Shown here one piece after another: positions 51,601-62,969 of a stretch of DNA of 64,000 nt. Under the pieces are notes generated by a model that was not told where the DNA came from, searched no databases, and saw only the letters and a program-made list of their open reading frames with translations. The DNA comes from Lates calcarifer (taxonomy: Eukaryota > Chordata > Actinopteri > Centropomidae). The DNA is taken from contig NC_066852.1 of NCBI RefSeq assembly GCF_001640805.2, positions 10,462,194 to 10,526,193 on the forward strand. Reading direction: 5' to 3'. Within the stretch, counting starts at the first letter, position 1. The number at the start of each line of letters is the position of its first letter. A program made the position numbers and the translations under genes.

Positions 51601-54600
51601 CATAATTAAGATCTGTGGGATGAAAAGGACAAAGACATCTCGACACGAGCATATGCTTTTAATGGCCATCATTTAGATTATTATGTATCATCCAATTACT
51701 GTCGGCAGATTTATTATGCAGAGATTCAACTCTCAACTAAGGGGAGTTCCAGCTTCCCCTTAGCAGCACAGCTTTAAGAACTTGATGTTTTAATGATGGA
51801 CCACTGTACATTTTTATGCTGCAGTCAAGATACCCTTAAAGTGAATTGATATACATCAAACACAAATAGGGTGGAAAAACCATTCTGACTGCAATTTGTT
51901 AAGCAGGGATGATTTTCAAGGATGGGCATGTAAACCTGGCAGCTATCCCAGCTATAATGTCTAAAAATCCCTGTGATCTATGGTGGGATAAGGATGTGGT
52001 ACACACATACACTCAAGAGGTTCAAACGGGACCATTGCTATGCACATTTAGTGTATTCCCCATCACCTCTCCCGACTCCAATTTGGTCAAAAAAGAAAGA
52101 CATGCCTGGTGTTCAGTGGTCAAGACGAGCACTTAATACTCCTAGGCTTCCAGTAAGGAGCTAGTTTCATGTCAGGGCTCTTCATGTGAATAATCTTAGG
52201 AGTAATTATAAGGTTTTATTGAACTTTGAAGTCTGTGTTGCCAGTTTGCTGCTTGCAGTTTGAGAATAGACGTGATGAACAGGTGCCTATGGTGTAACTT
52301 TAAGTATAAATGAACGTATTTCATAATGGTAAAGGGTCACAGACTGCAGAAAATAAGCACAAACCTCCTTGAGTACTCTCAAAATTCCCTGATTTGTGTG
52401 TTTGTCAGTTTGGAAATTCAGAGACAACGAACTGGAAAATTTGTGTCATACGTATTTTTGTGCTCTTGATGTGGATAGGCAAAACTTAGTATGTTTCCTT
52501 TTTTGAGTTACCACTGAAGTTCGAGAAAAGAGCTGGTAAATGTCTGTATTATATCCACATGTTAACACTGCACCACTTCTGCTCTGGTCAAAGAAGCTGC
52601 ATTCGGCGCATTATCTTTGGTTTGTAAAATAAACCTTATCATGCCATGTTAATTTTAAAGAATGGTGTCACGTCCAAGAAAAAGGGCGTTTTAAACCCAC
52701 ATGTATTCTTTAGTGGGCAAAATTATGTCAGCCCTCATACCACAGAGGAGAAAAAGCTTGGAAAAATGTTTCTCTTTACAGTCAAACAAAGGAAGTCCAG
52801 TACCAAATAAAGACATCATTCAGTGTCAGACACTTATGGAAGCTCTAGCACTGAAAACATATTCTTCTTTTTTTTCAGTCTGCGGCCACTGCTAATGTTA
52901 CTGACAGCTGTCTTTGTCTTACAGTGACCAAGAATGGCGCCAGTAGGGAATTTGAAGGACTTTTGAAATTTCAAAACGCATTTAGGTTTTCTTGTGTACC
53001 TTCGCCTGAGGTTCCATGAATTAGTGCACTGAAATGAATGAATTGTGTTATTAGTTCACTTTCTTGGATTACTGGTAAATATTATGACAAAAATCATTAC
53101 AATCTATTCAGTGGCTTAACAATTTTTTTAATAGTGCCAAGGATTTAGTCATTATTCTCTATCTGGTGTGCTGTTCTACCTTGGTAAACCCCTCCCTTGT
53201 AGGTGGAGCCCTGCAAAGCTCCAAAAATCATCCAGCCTCAACCAGCATATTCCCAACACCAGGTGCACATATATAAAAATGTTATCTATTATCATCTGGG
53301 GCGAACATACCCAGTTCTTTCAAATTATTATTTAGTGTCACTGTATTTTACATAGTATTCCATACTGTGCTGGTGGGGGAAGGATGTCTTTTGGAACTCC
53401 TTCAGTGGCTACACCTGCATAATGTTGTGCTTGGCTGGGACAAAGTGGCTAAGATCATGTGTGGCAAAAGGCTAAAGAAAAATGTGTGTGAACAAATTAA
53501 GTCTAGTGGGAAGTAAGGATGTTGTCAGCACTCCAACGAAACCTTTTCTTTGGTGATGTGCACCCCAACGCCCATCTGCAATATTGGTGTTATATCAGTG
53601 TTATTCTTGGAAAGAACCTTGACCCTCCAACAGAAACATAGCACCTCCTACATGATGTGTATAACACAAAGCTTTTTCTGTCTCTGTCTCAGATGTCACC
53701 CAGTAAGCATGATGCTTGACAAAGGCCAATTTTCCAACATGAATGTCTTAGCATTTTTGTCATACATAAATGCACATGGCCTGTCTTGAGAATGCTTTTG
53801 TTGCTTCTGCTGTTTTTACAGCATCTTGTTTTTTTATCTGTAATTTTCAACCATCACTTCATAGGTTTCAGAATATTAACAAAGGACTGAAGTTGAAAAT
53901 TAGAACACTGGCACATCTACAGGAATGTTGATTAATGTGCATTGTCCTGCCAAATGAAAGTACTGGTTTGTGTTGTGGAGTTGGCACATCCAAAAATGAA
54001 GTCACATCGTACAAATAACTTTAATTTTTCAGCCTTGACAGTGTGAATTTATTACTTTATACTTTGCAGAATACCAATATTGTCAGTGTATGGAGTCTTA
54101 TTCGTATCAGCTAAAAATAACGCACCCTCAATGGTCTGACTGGTGCAAAGGGACTGTCCAAATGAAGTCTCTCTGCTCCTCATTAACCTGGAACTCATGT
54201 GATGTATGTACCCACTAAAGCAACTGATTTTATCAAACGCATAAAACAACATGCTCTAACATGAACCCTACTCTCTCTATTTGCCCCATTCAGACACTTA
54301 TTGTACTAATTAATTTCCACTGGTGTGATAAACGCTATATAAAAGACTTTGTTACACTGGACTGTAGCAATTATAGATAGATGGGTCACTTTGGGCGAGC
54401 AGGCAGGAAAGCAGCATGGGCCAGGAGCCACATACTGATCCTGCTGGCTACACAGGGAAAAGGTGACCGAAATACCCGCAGGGCTCTATGACAGATCAAA
54501 CTTGGGAATATTCTCTCTGTTCCCGCAACGCTATATAAATTACACTTTCTATATATACCCATGCACATTATTGAGAACATTTTCACCCAGCAAAACATAA

Positions 54601-54632
54601 GAAGAGATCTTTTGGTAATAAACAACTCATAC

Positions 54633-54693
54633 CTGAACAAATCTGTAGAAATGCCAGTAGACAGTAAATTGCCGTCAAACAGGCAGGCATCAT
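54633..54693 (-). CDS. robo1: robo1 alternative first coding exon (DUTT1-type signal peptide)
   Basis: This is the start of a shorter Robo1 isoform with a different signal peptide. From ATG at 54693-54691 (or the next codon, ATG at 54690-54688, which has the better context with A at -3) it codes 20 residues beginning MMPACLTAIY, with a leucine-rich hydrophobic core and ending CS. The last base G at 54633 is followed by the donor GTATGAGT. Phase is 1, so it splices straight onto the Ig1 exon to give …[11 protein letters not shown]. The human DUTT1 isoform, as I recall, ends its signal peptide with CLCSG before the same SRLRQEDF. Position between the linker exon and the Ig1 exon also fits. An in-frame TGA lies directly upstream, so the frame cannot extend further 5'. 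The longer open frame across 54386-54697 reads this exon in the wrong frame. Confidence 0.85.
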
Positions 54694-54756
54694 TCAAGAG
54701 CAGCTGGAAACGGTGTAAATCCAGTTAGAATGCGCTTTGTTTGTTGTCTGTTTCAT
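54694..54756 (-). other. upstream ORF of 20 codons abutting the short-isoform start
   Basis: ATG at 54756-54754 opens a 20-residue frame (MKQTTNKAHS…) ending with TGA at 54696-54694. The stop is directly followed by the two tandem ATG codons of the main coding region (TGA-ATG-ATG), in the same frame. This arrangement would favour reinitiation or leaky scanning and makes the main start unambiguous, because the frame is closed just upstream. Function is inferred from layout only. Confidence 0.5.
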
Positions 54757-54896
54757 CTAAATCGCAACTTCTACTGCAGAGCCGATGATGGTGGGATCAG
54801 GTTCGAGGAGAGTTCTTGAACTCCGCAATATTACAGATAATAATGTTCAGAACTGCTCCTCAGAGAGCGAATTTTCTATTTGAACCAAAGTTCACA

Positions 54897-55016
54897 TCAG
54901 TCGGAGGCATCGTTGCGGGTTACTCGAGAAGTAGTAATCCACTCAACGCCACTTGGATTTTCTCCACTCCTATCGAACTCCTCACTTCCAAATGCTGATA
55001 ACTTCGCGGAATTCAT
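54897..55016 (-). other. upstream ORF of 39 codons in the short-isoform leader
   Basis: An ATG at 55016-55014 opens a 39-residue frame (MNSAKLSAFG…) closed by TGA at 54899-54897, about 200 nt before the main start. It is not recognisable as a known peptide. If the leader begins upstream of 55016 it could dampen translation from the downstream ATG. Whether it is transcribed depends on the start site, which I cannot see. Confidence 0.35.
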
Positions 55017-58000
55017 TGGTCATCAGATACGCTTAGTTCCACTTCAGGAGAAGCCTTTCCGATGCTGAACAGAAAGCAAGGATCCAAAAGAGTAGAAGCG
55101 TCCAGTTGCACACACTTTAATGGTTTAAATGTGTAGTTTTCCCCCCTTTTGACCCGGTTTAGTGGGACTGGCGCTGGTTGGATGAGGCGCCGTGCGTCTC
55201 TGCGCTCAGCGCTGCTTTGGTTTTCCTACCCAGTCAGAGGCTTTTCTGCTGTGCAGAGGAGATTCCTGCGAGTCAGGCACCATTTAACCGCACAAGGATA
55301 CATTCACAACGCGAGGCTCTACTAGCTTTTGCATTAAGCTCGTCCCTTATGAAAAAACTAGGCTACAGCAGCCTAATAAATGTTAGAAAAAACATCAAAA
55401 TCACTGCAAACTACTGAATGTTAGAGGTCTAATAGATTAAATATCGCAGACAACAATCACAATGTCACAATATCCAGTCCCATAAATGTATGTCTGAATG
55501 ACTATGAATCCAACTGGCTACGCCAATTAAACACTTTAAGGTGTCCATCATTATCAGATATATTGAGAAGAGCCTTGATTTGCAGATTCCTCCACCAAAA
55601 ATGTACTTAATATTTAATATTCACTGTTGAAAGTGAATATAATATGACCTTGATAAATGCTTTATACTATTTTTATCCTCCTATCAAGACAGAGGGGCAC
55701 TTTCAGTGTGTCCTTATTAAAACCTTAAGGGACCAGCTCAAGCAGCACATATAGGGGGAAAAAAATTACTGTAATGAGCCAGTAACGTGCCTTTATCCGC
55801 CACAGCAGCAGCTCTGTGCTTCTTCTTTCCATGACAAAAATCGATTAGGTTTTCTCCCTGTGACCTCTCAACACACCACTGGGAAATTAGATGACATTTT
55901 AAGTGTATTAGAAACGAATGACCTAACATATTATGTCTTAATATCAAACATGTTTAAGTAATAATCACATACTTTCAGTGATATTCTTCTTAAATTAGAT
56001 ATATTGTGAACTGAGAAATATAAATCTACTTTCAAGTTAATAGTTAATAGTTCTATCAGTGACAGAACCTCAGAAATGTCTTTTGTTGTCTGAGGAGGTC
56101 AGCACTCCCTCTGCTGGCTGCAGGGCTGCAGCACAGTCTGCTGCAAAGGCAACTGTAATGAGGAATGATCATTGTTTAATATAATATAAGGCTGTGTTTT
56201 TCATTTTGGATTGCTGATTTCTCTTTAGCAGTTTGGTCTGTTCATGTAATCTCCTATGTCTTGAGCAACATAACCACTGCTGTTATGAATAGTTATTCAA
56301 TAGTTATGAATAGTAAAATCTTTGTGTTTTTTTTTTTTCCTTTTTGTTTTGAAATACATTACAGATTTTACAACTACAATCTATTTCTGCCCACTCCACA
56401 GATCACCAAACCCAGGATAAGCAGGCAGGTTGCATGATACTACAAAAGAAGGGCAAGTTTAGTATATGCATAATTTCTACAATAAAAAGCATTCACTTGA
56501 AAATCCCTTCACATGTCCAACCAAAATAAGCAACAGAGGAAAAGAGACAGTAATTATGTACTTAAACAAATTCAAACTCTTCGGCTCACTCACACGCCGC
56601 AGGAAAAAATTGCAATGCTTCTGGTCTTTTGAGTCACATTTAGAGTGAACAAAGTTTACTTACTCAGCTCTCCCTGCCCTCTCACCTCAAATCCTTTAAT
56701 TGGCCATGGTGGACCACTGGTGGCTCTGCTGAATGCATTCAGCTCTCTAAGCAGAGCCATCACAGTTTGTAAACAACAAGTAAAAATATGAGAAATTACA
56801 GTCTCATCACAAGCACATTACTGCCTTGTTAAAATATGCACTCTGCTTGTTTTCATTCAAGAACACATTCCCTTCTCCTCTCTTCATCTTCTTACATTTT
56901 AGTCTTTTTATCTCCAGTTCCCATAGCCTATTCATCATGTTTGCAACAACACAATGGCATTGAAATATATGTACAGTTGTGCCTCTTGCCATTTCCCCTC
57001 TTATTCAGTGTCCCAAGTAAATATTACCCCCACTATATGGCTCTCTGGCAATATGGTCAATATGGTCCTGGTCATATAATAACTGCATAATTAGTCTTAT
57101 ATCGTAGAATTAATAGGTATAAGCTGGCTACCATCACATAAAGGCTAAAGTACAAATAACAAGAGGAAAGGGTTCACCAGTGCATTGTATGCAAATGTGG
57201 CCTCAACATAACAACAGGTGCAGTGCACATGGTTAAATACATGGTTTGTCAATTCTGTCATGTGTTTCACAATTGGTCACAATCCAAAGCATCTCCAACA
57301 CCAATATTTCCAGGAACAGATGGTGAAAAACAGACACAAAGACACACACGTCTTCATGGCAACACAACGCATAAAATGGCAAGGATTTCAAGGAGACGGC
57401 GCCAGGCACTGAGGACCTTTTTTTTTTTTTCCCCCCACTCAAAAGAATTTCTCCAGTTGGTTCTGAGCCAGGGTAGAAAATAAATCCAAAAAGCACAAAT
57501 CCCAAAAAATATTTATGAAGGAATAAATAATTTGGAATATCCACAGAGCAACAAACTTGGCCTTGGCTACAGACAGCTTTCAAATCATCCTCATTGAAAT
57601 TATCTGTCTGTACCTGATATCAAAATATCAGCAAAATGGACTGTATGAACTGTGGATGTATTAATGGATAGGTGTGTATGTAATACATTGCCATTAGCAG
57701 CTCCTCTCACTACACCATTTCCTCCATTCTAGCTTTCATTTTCCATGCTGTTTCTCCACTCTCCCCATTTCCTATTATTAGTGACAGCTCTTTGGGTCCA
57801 TCATTTCTCCCCACTTGTTGATATCTTTGCCTATTTGTCAGTGCCTCTCACTGCACATCACTACAGTTGCCCAGGGTCATACAAAGTGTTAAAGCAAAAG
57901 CGAGAGTCAGCCTTCACATTCACCATCCTCGACACAGTGGAAAAGGCTGATGCAACAGCCATGTCTCTGCTCGTGTCTCCATATCCCTCCAAATTGGCAG

Positions 58001-58935
58001 ACTGGCAGCCACTTGGATGGTCTTATTAGCTGTTAAGACTTGGACATGCTTTCAACTTTTCAATATCTCACTGTCATCTTTTGTTTTCTGCTGGGACACG
58101 AAGACTTTACACATGGAAAAAATAAAGGCTTCTTATTCTCAAAGACGAAACAGAGAGATAAAGAATCAAACTTTCAACCACTGAAGATAAAAGGCCAAAA
58201 AAGATCATTATTTTTGCATCTTAGTTTCTTCTTTGGGTTAACTTAAATGTGCTCCAGGTGTCAGAGAGACTGTTCAGCACATAAGTTGGATTTTGTAATC
58301 TTCCAACCATAAAAGCTACAGGGAGAGAGGAGCTCTTAAACGTTTTGCTTTGTTCTATCTCAGTACATCCCATGTCAGAGCCCTTACCATAAAATGTCAA
58401 AGCAAAGGGAGAGGGGCAGTGAAGTGTGTTGGCTTTGGACGTGGTACTTGAGGTCTACAGCTGCTGAACTGGCATTAAGTGGTATTAGAGTCTTTGTCAG
58501 CAAAAGGAAACATAGTCCTCTTTGTGGGAAATTGGATTCAACATTGTAGCTTTCAAAGGACAAATACAGAACCAGCACAACCTAAAGCACCACTTTACTG
58601 ACTGTTGGCTTTGTCGAGGCTTACTTAGGAGATTTCTTTAGAAAAACATACATACAAGATAAAACCCAGACAAGACTAGACAGCTTAGAAATAGAACACA
58701 ATACATTTGATAAAACAGATCTTTCATTTTGATCAATGACAAAAGAAGAAAAACACCAGGAGCCTAAACAACATATTCTACTCTAGATAACATTCAAGTA
58801 TATTCTTTGACATGGAGGTGCACTTTTGACTGTTAATACACACTGCAGTAGTAACAGCAGAGTGCACTACTACTAAACATGATTGCTTCTTATCAAGAAG
58901 ATGTGCACAAATCACATTTGGCAAATGGACCGTAC

Positions 58936-59016
58936 CTTTGTATCCAAGACTGTTGTCTTGTTCAGATGCAGGCGTTTGTGCGATGACCTCTCGGTTCTCT
59001 CTGTGTTTCTCTGTAT
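58936..59016 (-). CDS. robo1: robo1 long-isoform linker exon (81 nt)
   Basis: This small internal exon encodes residues 32-58 of the long isoform, between the signal peptide and Ig1. It is bounded by an acceptor (…ACAAACAG before 59016) and a donor GTACGG after 58936. Its 81 nt are in phase 1 on both sides, so the reading frame is preserved whether it is kept or skipped. The peptide is polar and charged and ends in DNSLGYKG, the last G completed by the Ig1 exon. I recall human ROBO1 having DDNSLGYTG at the same place, with the glycine at residue 58 there and 59 here. This stretch is absent from the short (DUTT1-type) form and from ROBO2 as I remember it, so it is strong evidence for robo1. 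The first 19 residues are poorly conserved, as expected for an unstructured linker. It is too short to stand out as an open frame. Confidence 0.9.
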
Positions 59017-60902
59017 CTGTTTGTATGGGAACAACAAGAGCAGGTTATGTAGTTAAAGGTTTTACAAAATTGCTAATCTGAAACATATGTTTAACATTAA
59101 ATATAGGGAGCACAACAGTATTCGATATTTGATAAGCAGGAAATGCAAACAAATAATAGGCAGTTGGCTTGTGGAGTAATTGTCCCATACTGTCTCTTGC
59201 ATGACTGGCATGATTTATAACTTTACTGTATCTTTTCAAAATCTCAGACAAAAGAAGACAGTTTTCCATGCTATTCTTTGATTTATTTATTCATTTTTAG
59301 TGCACTAGTCCTGCAAGGCAATCGTTTTATTTCATGTCACATGGATGAAATACAGCATTCCACAAGATACTGAAGTGTTGCAGAATAGTTGCAGTAACAA
59401 TGACATAACTAGTTATATAAATTGCCTGAATATGTTCTATTATGCTCCAGAGTGTGATTACTCTTTCTGTCAACAAAGCAGTTTCAAAGCAGTGAACTTC
59501 TTTTGGCATTGTTAAAAAAAAATACTTAATTCACTTTGGATGATGACTCATCAAGCTGAAGTTTGTTAGTGATTGTTTTATAAATAGATTAACTTAAAGA
59601 GATATTTCCTTTGCCAGCAGATGAATAAATATTACTCTGGAAGCATAATTTAAGAGCATCAACACTTTGAGGTGTAATTAAATTTAATCATGAAGTCACA
59701 GAAAGGTGAAGTGTATGAAAGCTTTAATGTCCTAGTCACAAGAGGAATATGATCTCTTCTGTGTAAGCAGAAACTAAATCTAATGCAAAACACGTCTGAA
59801 AGTACAATGCCAATGGAAATTCGGCTGAGCAACCAATAAACTTTATTGTACAATTGAAGCGAGTCAAATAGTCAAATCATTTTTGAATTATTACAATCTG
59901 AATTATGCACCAGCCATAATGAAGAGTGCCTATAGAATCACCACTTTCCAGTGATTTACTCTTGTTTTAGACACTGGCGGGGGCTTAGACTGTGATAAGG
60001 CTTACAGCCATGGACACTGTTGAAGTGCACCACTAGAGGGTGCCACCATTTAACTGAAGCCACAGAGGCACCCGCAAAGCATAAAAGGTCATTTAGTCCA
60101 ATTAAATAATAATTGTTTACACTGTATATCTGCAAATCTAAACATTTCAGACTACTAACAAAGCCATGGCTGTGAGTGACTACATGGATGTCAGTACAGA
60201 TGGCAAAAAGTTTGACTTAAAAACCAAATAAAACCTGATTAGACTAAAACAAAATAAATAATAACAATTTTACGTGGGATAACATTGCGATATACTATGC
60301 ATGACTTGATATTATTGGCATGTTACATAGTTGGCCGTGAAATTGTATGCTGTTAATCAGCTTATTAAATGAGACATTTAAGATCTCTTGAAGATGAATG
60401 TTTACCCTGCAACCCTGTATCATAATGCACATTACTGTAACACTGCAGTCTGTTTTATTTTATTATTTTTTTAATTAATGCAGGCAGAGGAATAAAAACT
60501 TTGCACTCAGCCAAAGGTAAAAGGAAATTTGTGGTTTGTATAATTAGTCAAAGACCAGCAAGTAAAGTGAGCACAAAAAACAGTTTGTACACACAAAACC
60601 ATTTGGAGAAGTGTACTGTAATGTATATTGATGAAGGTGTAACTGTTACGTCACTCCCATATGGCTAACTCAGAAACTGCAGAATACAATTAAAACAGCA
60701 CTCTGGTTACACTGGGTGTACAAATAGGATTAATCTGGTTTCTGTTTTAAGAATATTTTAAATTAAAGAAAGAACACAAATAAACACACAAGATATTCAG
60801 AGTTGTGTGTCTTAAACTTGTTAGCCACAAGAGGACAGCATTGCTGCACCTACAAGGTTGCCATGGTCTGCTATTGAGAGATTTCACAGAAGAGATTCTC
60901 AC
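59017..60902 (-). other. robo1: robo1 intron between signal-peptide exon and linker exon
   Basis: This 1.9 kb intron has GTGAGA at its 5' end and CAAACAG at its 3' end. It is AT-rich with no coding sequence. A CTCF-like motif (CACTAGAGGGTG) sits at 60031-60042. Confidence 0.8.
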
Positions 60903-61040
60903 CTGATGAAATGTCCATAGTGCGGATCTGCTGCAGGTGGTTGACACAAAACAGGCTAATGAGAAGGAATGTGATGGGTGATTGTGTAGCTCTCATGGTC
61001 CCAAATGGCCTTGAGCGCCGTAAAAAAGGTCTTGATAAAC
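60903..61040 (-). CDS. robo1: robo1 long-isoform exon with start codon and signal peptide
   Basis: This exon holds the amino terminus of the long form of the Roundabout-1 axon-guidance receptor, a type I membrane protein that binds Slit ligands. It begins after a good splice acceptor (pyrimidine tract, then CAG, at 61041-61043). It has 44 nt of leader, an ATG at 60996-60994 with A at -3, and 31 codons plus one base, ending at 60903 before GTGAGA. The peptide has a short polar N-region, a hydrophobic core FLLISLFCV (residues 10-18) and then NHL, as expected of a secretion signal. Human ROBO1, as I recall it, has a similar start (PFLVMISLL...NHL). The exon ends in phase 1 and joins the exon at 58936-59016 in frame. 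Homology to the mammalian signal exon is an inference from order, phase and short similarity. A further untranslated first exon probably lies upstream. Confidence 0.85.
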
Positions 61041-62459
61041 CTGGGAGAATGAGACAGGTAAAATAACATCAGGACATCACATACTGTAGCTGAAACGTGC
61101 GAGCTGAACTTGAGATGGTACAGAATTAAAGACATTATTATACACTGCCCTCCAAAGTTAGTCAGATAACAAAATGCTTAGCTTTAATTTTGGCTTCATG
61201 CTTCTATTATCTTTATTTGAAAAATAGAAGGGAAAAAAGCTGTTTTGCACTTTTCTGCAAATCAGCATATTGTCCAGATCCATTAAGTCCTTTTTGTAAA
61301 TGGTTTTCTGTTTTACAGCACATGCAACTTCTAATTATTGTGTCATTTCACAGATATTCCATGGCACTATGACCATAAAATAAACTCTGTCACTGTCTAC
61401 CCTGCTGGCAAGTATGTACAACCGCGTTCCTGTGTGCAATTCCACTATAAAGAGGAGAAGCAGACAGATGGACTTTCCTCTGAAACCCATCCAGCATGCT
61501 GCCAAACTCTGAGTCTGTTTGTTTCAGTCTGGTCCAATCCACACATAGCAAGGGAATGCAGATTACTATTGCTTCAGTGTTGCTTCTCCTTCCATATTCC
61601 AACACAGTGAACACACGAGTGAGCTCCTACAGCACATCTGAAGCATGCTCTGTGCTTTGTGCAAAACTGTGTATGTGGATGCTTTGTGTTCAAGTGCCCC
61701 ATAAAAATTTCATGCGCTCATACATAATCCAAGTCAAACACCATACAAACATGTTCACATTTACCTGCTGCACATCCTAACCTGAGCTCCCAAACAGACA
61801 CACACACATATACACAAAACAGAAAACACACCCTTGCTCTCAAGTGGGAATGGTGATGAGACACGGTGACAGCGCCAGGCGAGAGAAATAGGAAGTCAGT
61901 TCTACTGATCAGCCATCTGTGGTACAAACAGCTTTGCAACTCATCCTAGCTGTCTGATGGACAGCCAGATTCCTGGGAAGCCTTGGCACCCTGTGGCCAC
62001 CAACTCAATGCACCACTTTAATTGTTCTGAGAAATGCACACCAACAGCCAACATTGTAACTATGCCAAAACTTGAGCAAAAAGTGAATGTACTGTGCATG
62101 CAGTGATGAAAAGGATAAGGACCCTTTGTTTTGAGGGTTTAAATTAAGAAAGTGATACGTTGTTAGTTTAGTAAAAAAAGCTATTACCTTTTCTGAAAAG
62201 GGAGGAATTACCGTACATGCTTAACGTTTTGGGTTTCTTTTTGTCATTTTCACAGGGTTGTGGATGGTTCAGTCTTTCATTTAACAGTTAAAAATGACTT
62301 AGCATATTCTGGTCTACAGATAATCAAATATTAAAATGGCTGTTTAATAGAGCTATTTGCAAATTTTCTCTGCCGCCAAATGTGGCTCCTTGCAGGAGGC
62401 GGTGGTCGTGCTGATAGTTGCTTGCCAAAAGCTTCAGCCATCATTGTGTTTACAATAAA

Positions 62460-62690
62460 AGAGGTTAGAATATGTCCTTTGAGCAGTGGTACTTCTTCAG
62501 GGCAGTCTGGACGCTTCAGTGAGTCGCTATCGGAAAGTGTCAAGGAATTCCAGGCCAGGTTAGCTGGTTTGCATGCAAACTTCTGTTAGAGAAAAGAAGT
62601 GATTGAACTAGAAATAAACCATTGCCGTTGCTTTCCACCACTTAAGACAGCTCTTGGTGAGTAAAGGAATGAAGTTTCATGCATCTATTT
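62460..62690. mobile_element. diverged copy of the 3050-3457 element
   Basis: This stretch shares ordered blocks with 3140-3360: AGAATATGTCCT, CAGGGCAG.CTGGA, GGCCAGG, AGAAAAGAAGTGAT and AGACAGCTCTTGGTGAGTAAA.GAATGAAGT. Orientation is the same. The flanks that should carry the terminal inverted repeats are too diverged to define ends. Confidence 0.6.
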
Positions 62691-62969
62691 AATGTTAACA
62701 TTGGCTCACAAAAACTCATAAATAACTTGCAAAACTTACAAATAGCTCACTTTATTTAGATATCTTATGGTTGACACTGTTTTAAACCCTTGGAAATGGA
62801 AAGATTTCCAAGATCTATTTTGATTTTTATTAAGATTGTACGCAATGATATGAACAGATTATGTTTCATTAGCTATAGATATGAATGTCAAAACTGTAAT
62901 CATATAAGGTATGGGATTTAGTACTTTATTTTTAGCAATTATAGTGGAAGGGGACAGCAATGACATGTC

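Larger units (their letters stand above)
54694..55335 (-). promoter_or_regulatory. robo1: putative promoter and 5' leader of the short robo1 isoform
   Basis: Sequence immediately upstream of the alternative start differs from the AT-rich surroundings. CpG dinucleotides cluster at about 55150-55335 (for example the GGCGCCGTGCGTCTCTGCGC stretch near 55187-55206), whereas CpG is rare in most of the window. A weak TATA-like ATTTAAA lies at 55130-55124. The nearer part (54694-55120) reads as a plausible leader with at least two upstream ORFs. The presence of a signal-peptide exon with no acceptor needed requires a start site near here, so a promoter is expected from gene structure. I cannot place the transcription start or exclude an intron in the leader. 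Confidence 0.6.
36751..58935 (-). other. robo1: robo1 intron upstream of the Ig1 exon, containing the alternative first exon
   Basis: For the long isoform this 22.2 kb stretch is one intron. For the short isoform the intron is 36751-54632. Contents: a TAACATGC-type repeat (38990-39180), two foldback elements (42309-42716, 44891-45200), a tRNA-derived SINE remnant (43415-43565), a CTG tract (45671-45693), a TTTG/TTTA tract (48198-48244), a CTCF-like motif (56104-56118) and candidate regulatory blocks near 46690, 48410 and 51590. Outside the alternative first exon I find no coding sequence. Confidence 0.8.

Noticed and set aside
54386..54697. 103-codon minus-strand open frame over the alternative first exon
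   Set aside because: It reads the exon in the wrong frame and runs through the splice donor. The supported coding frame is the one that gives …CS-G in phase 1.
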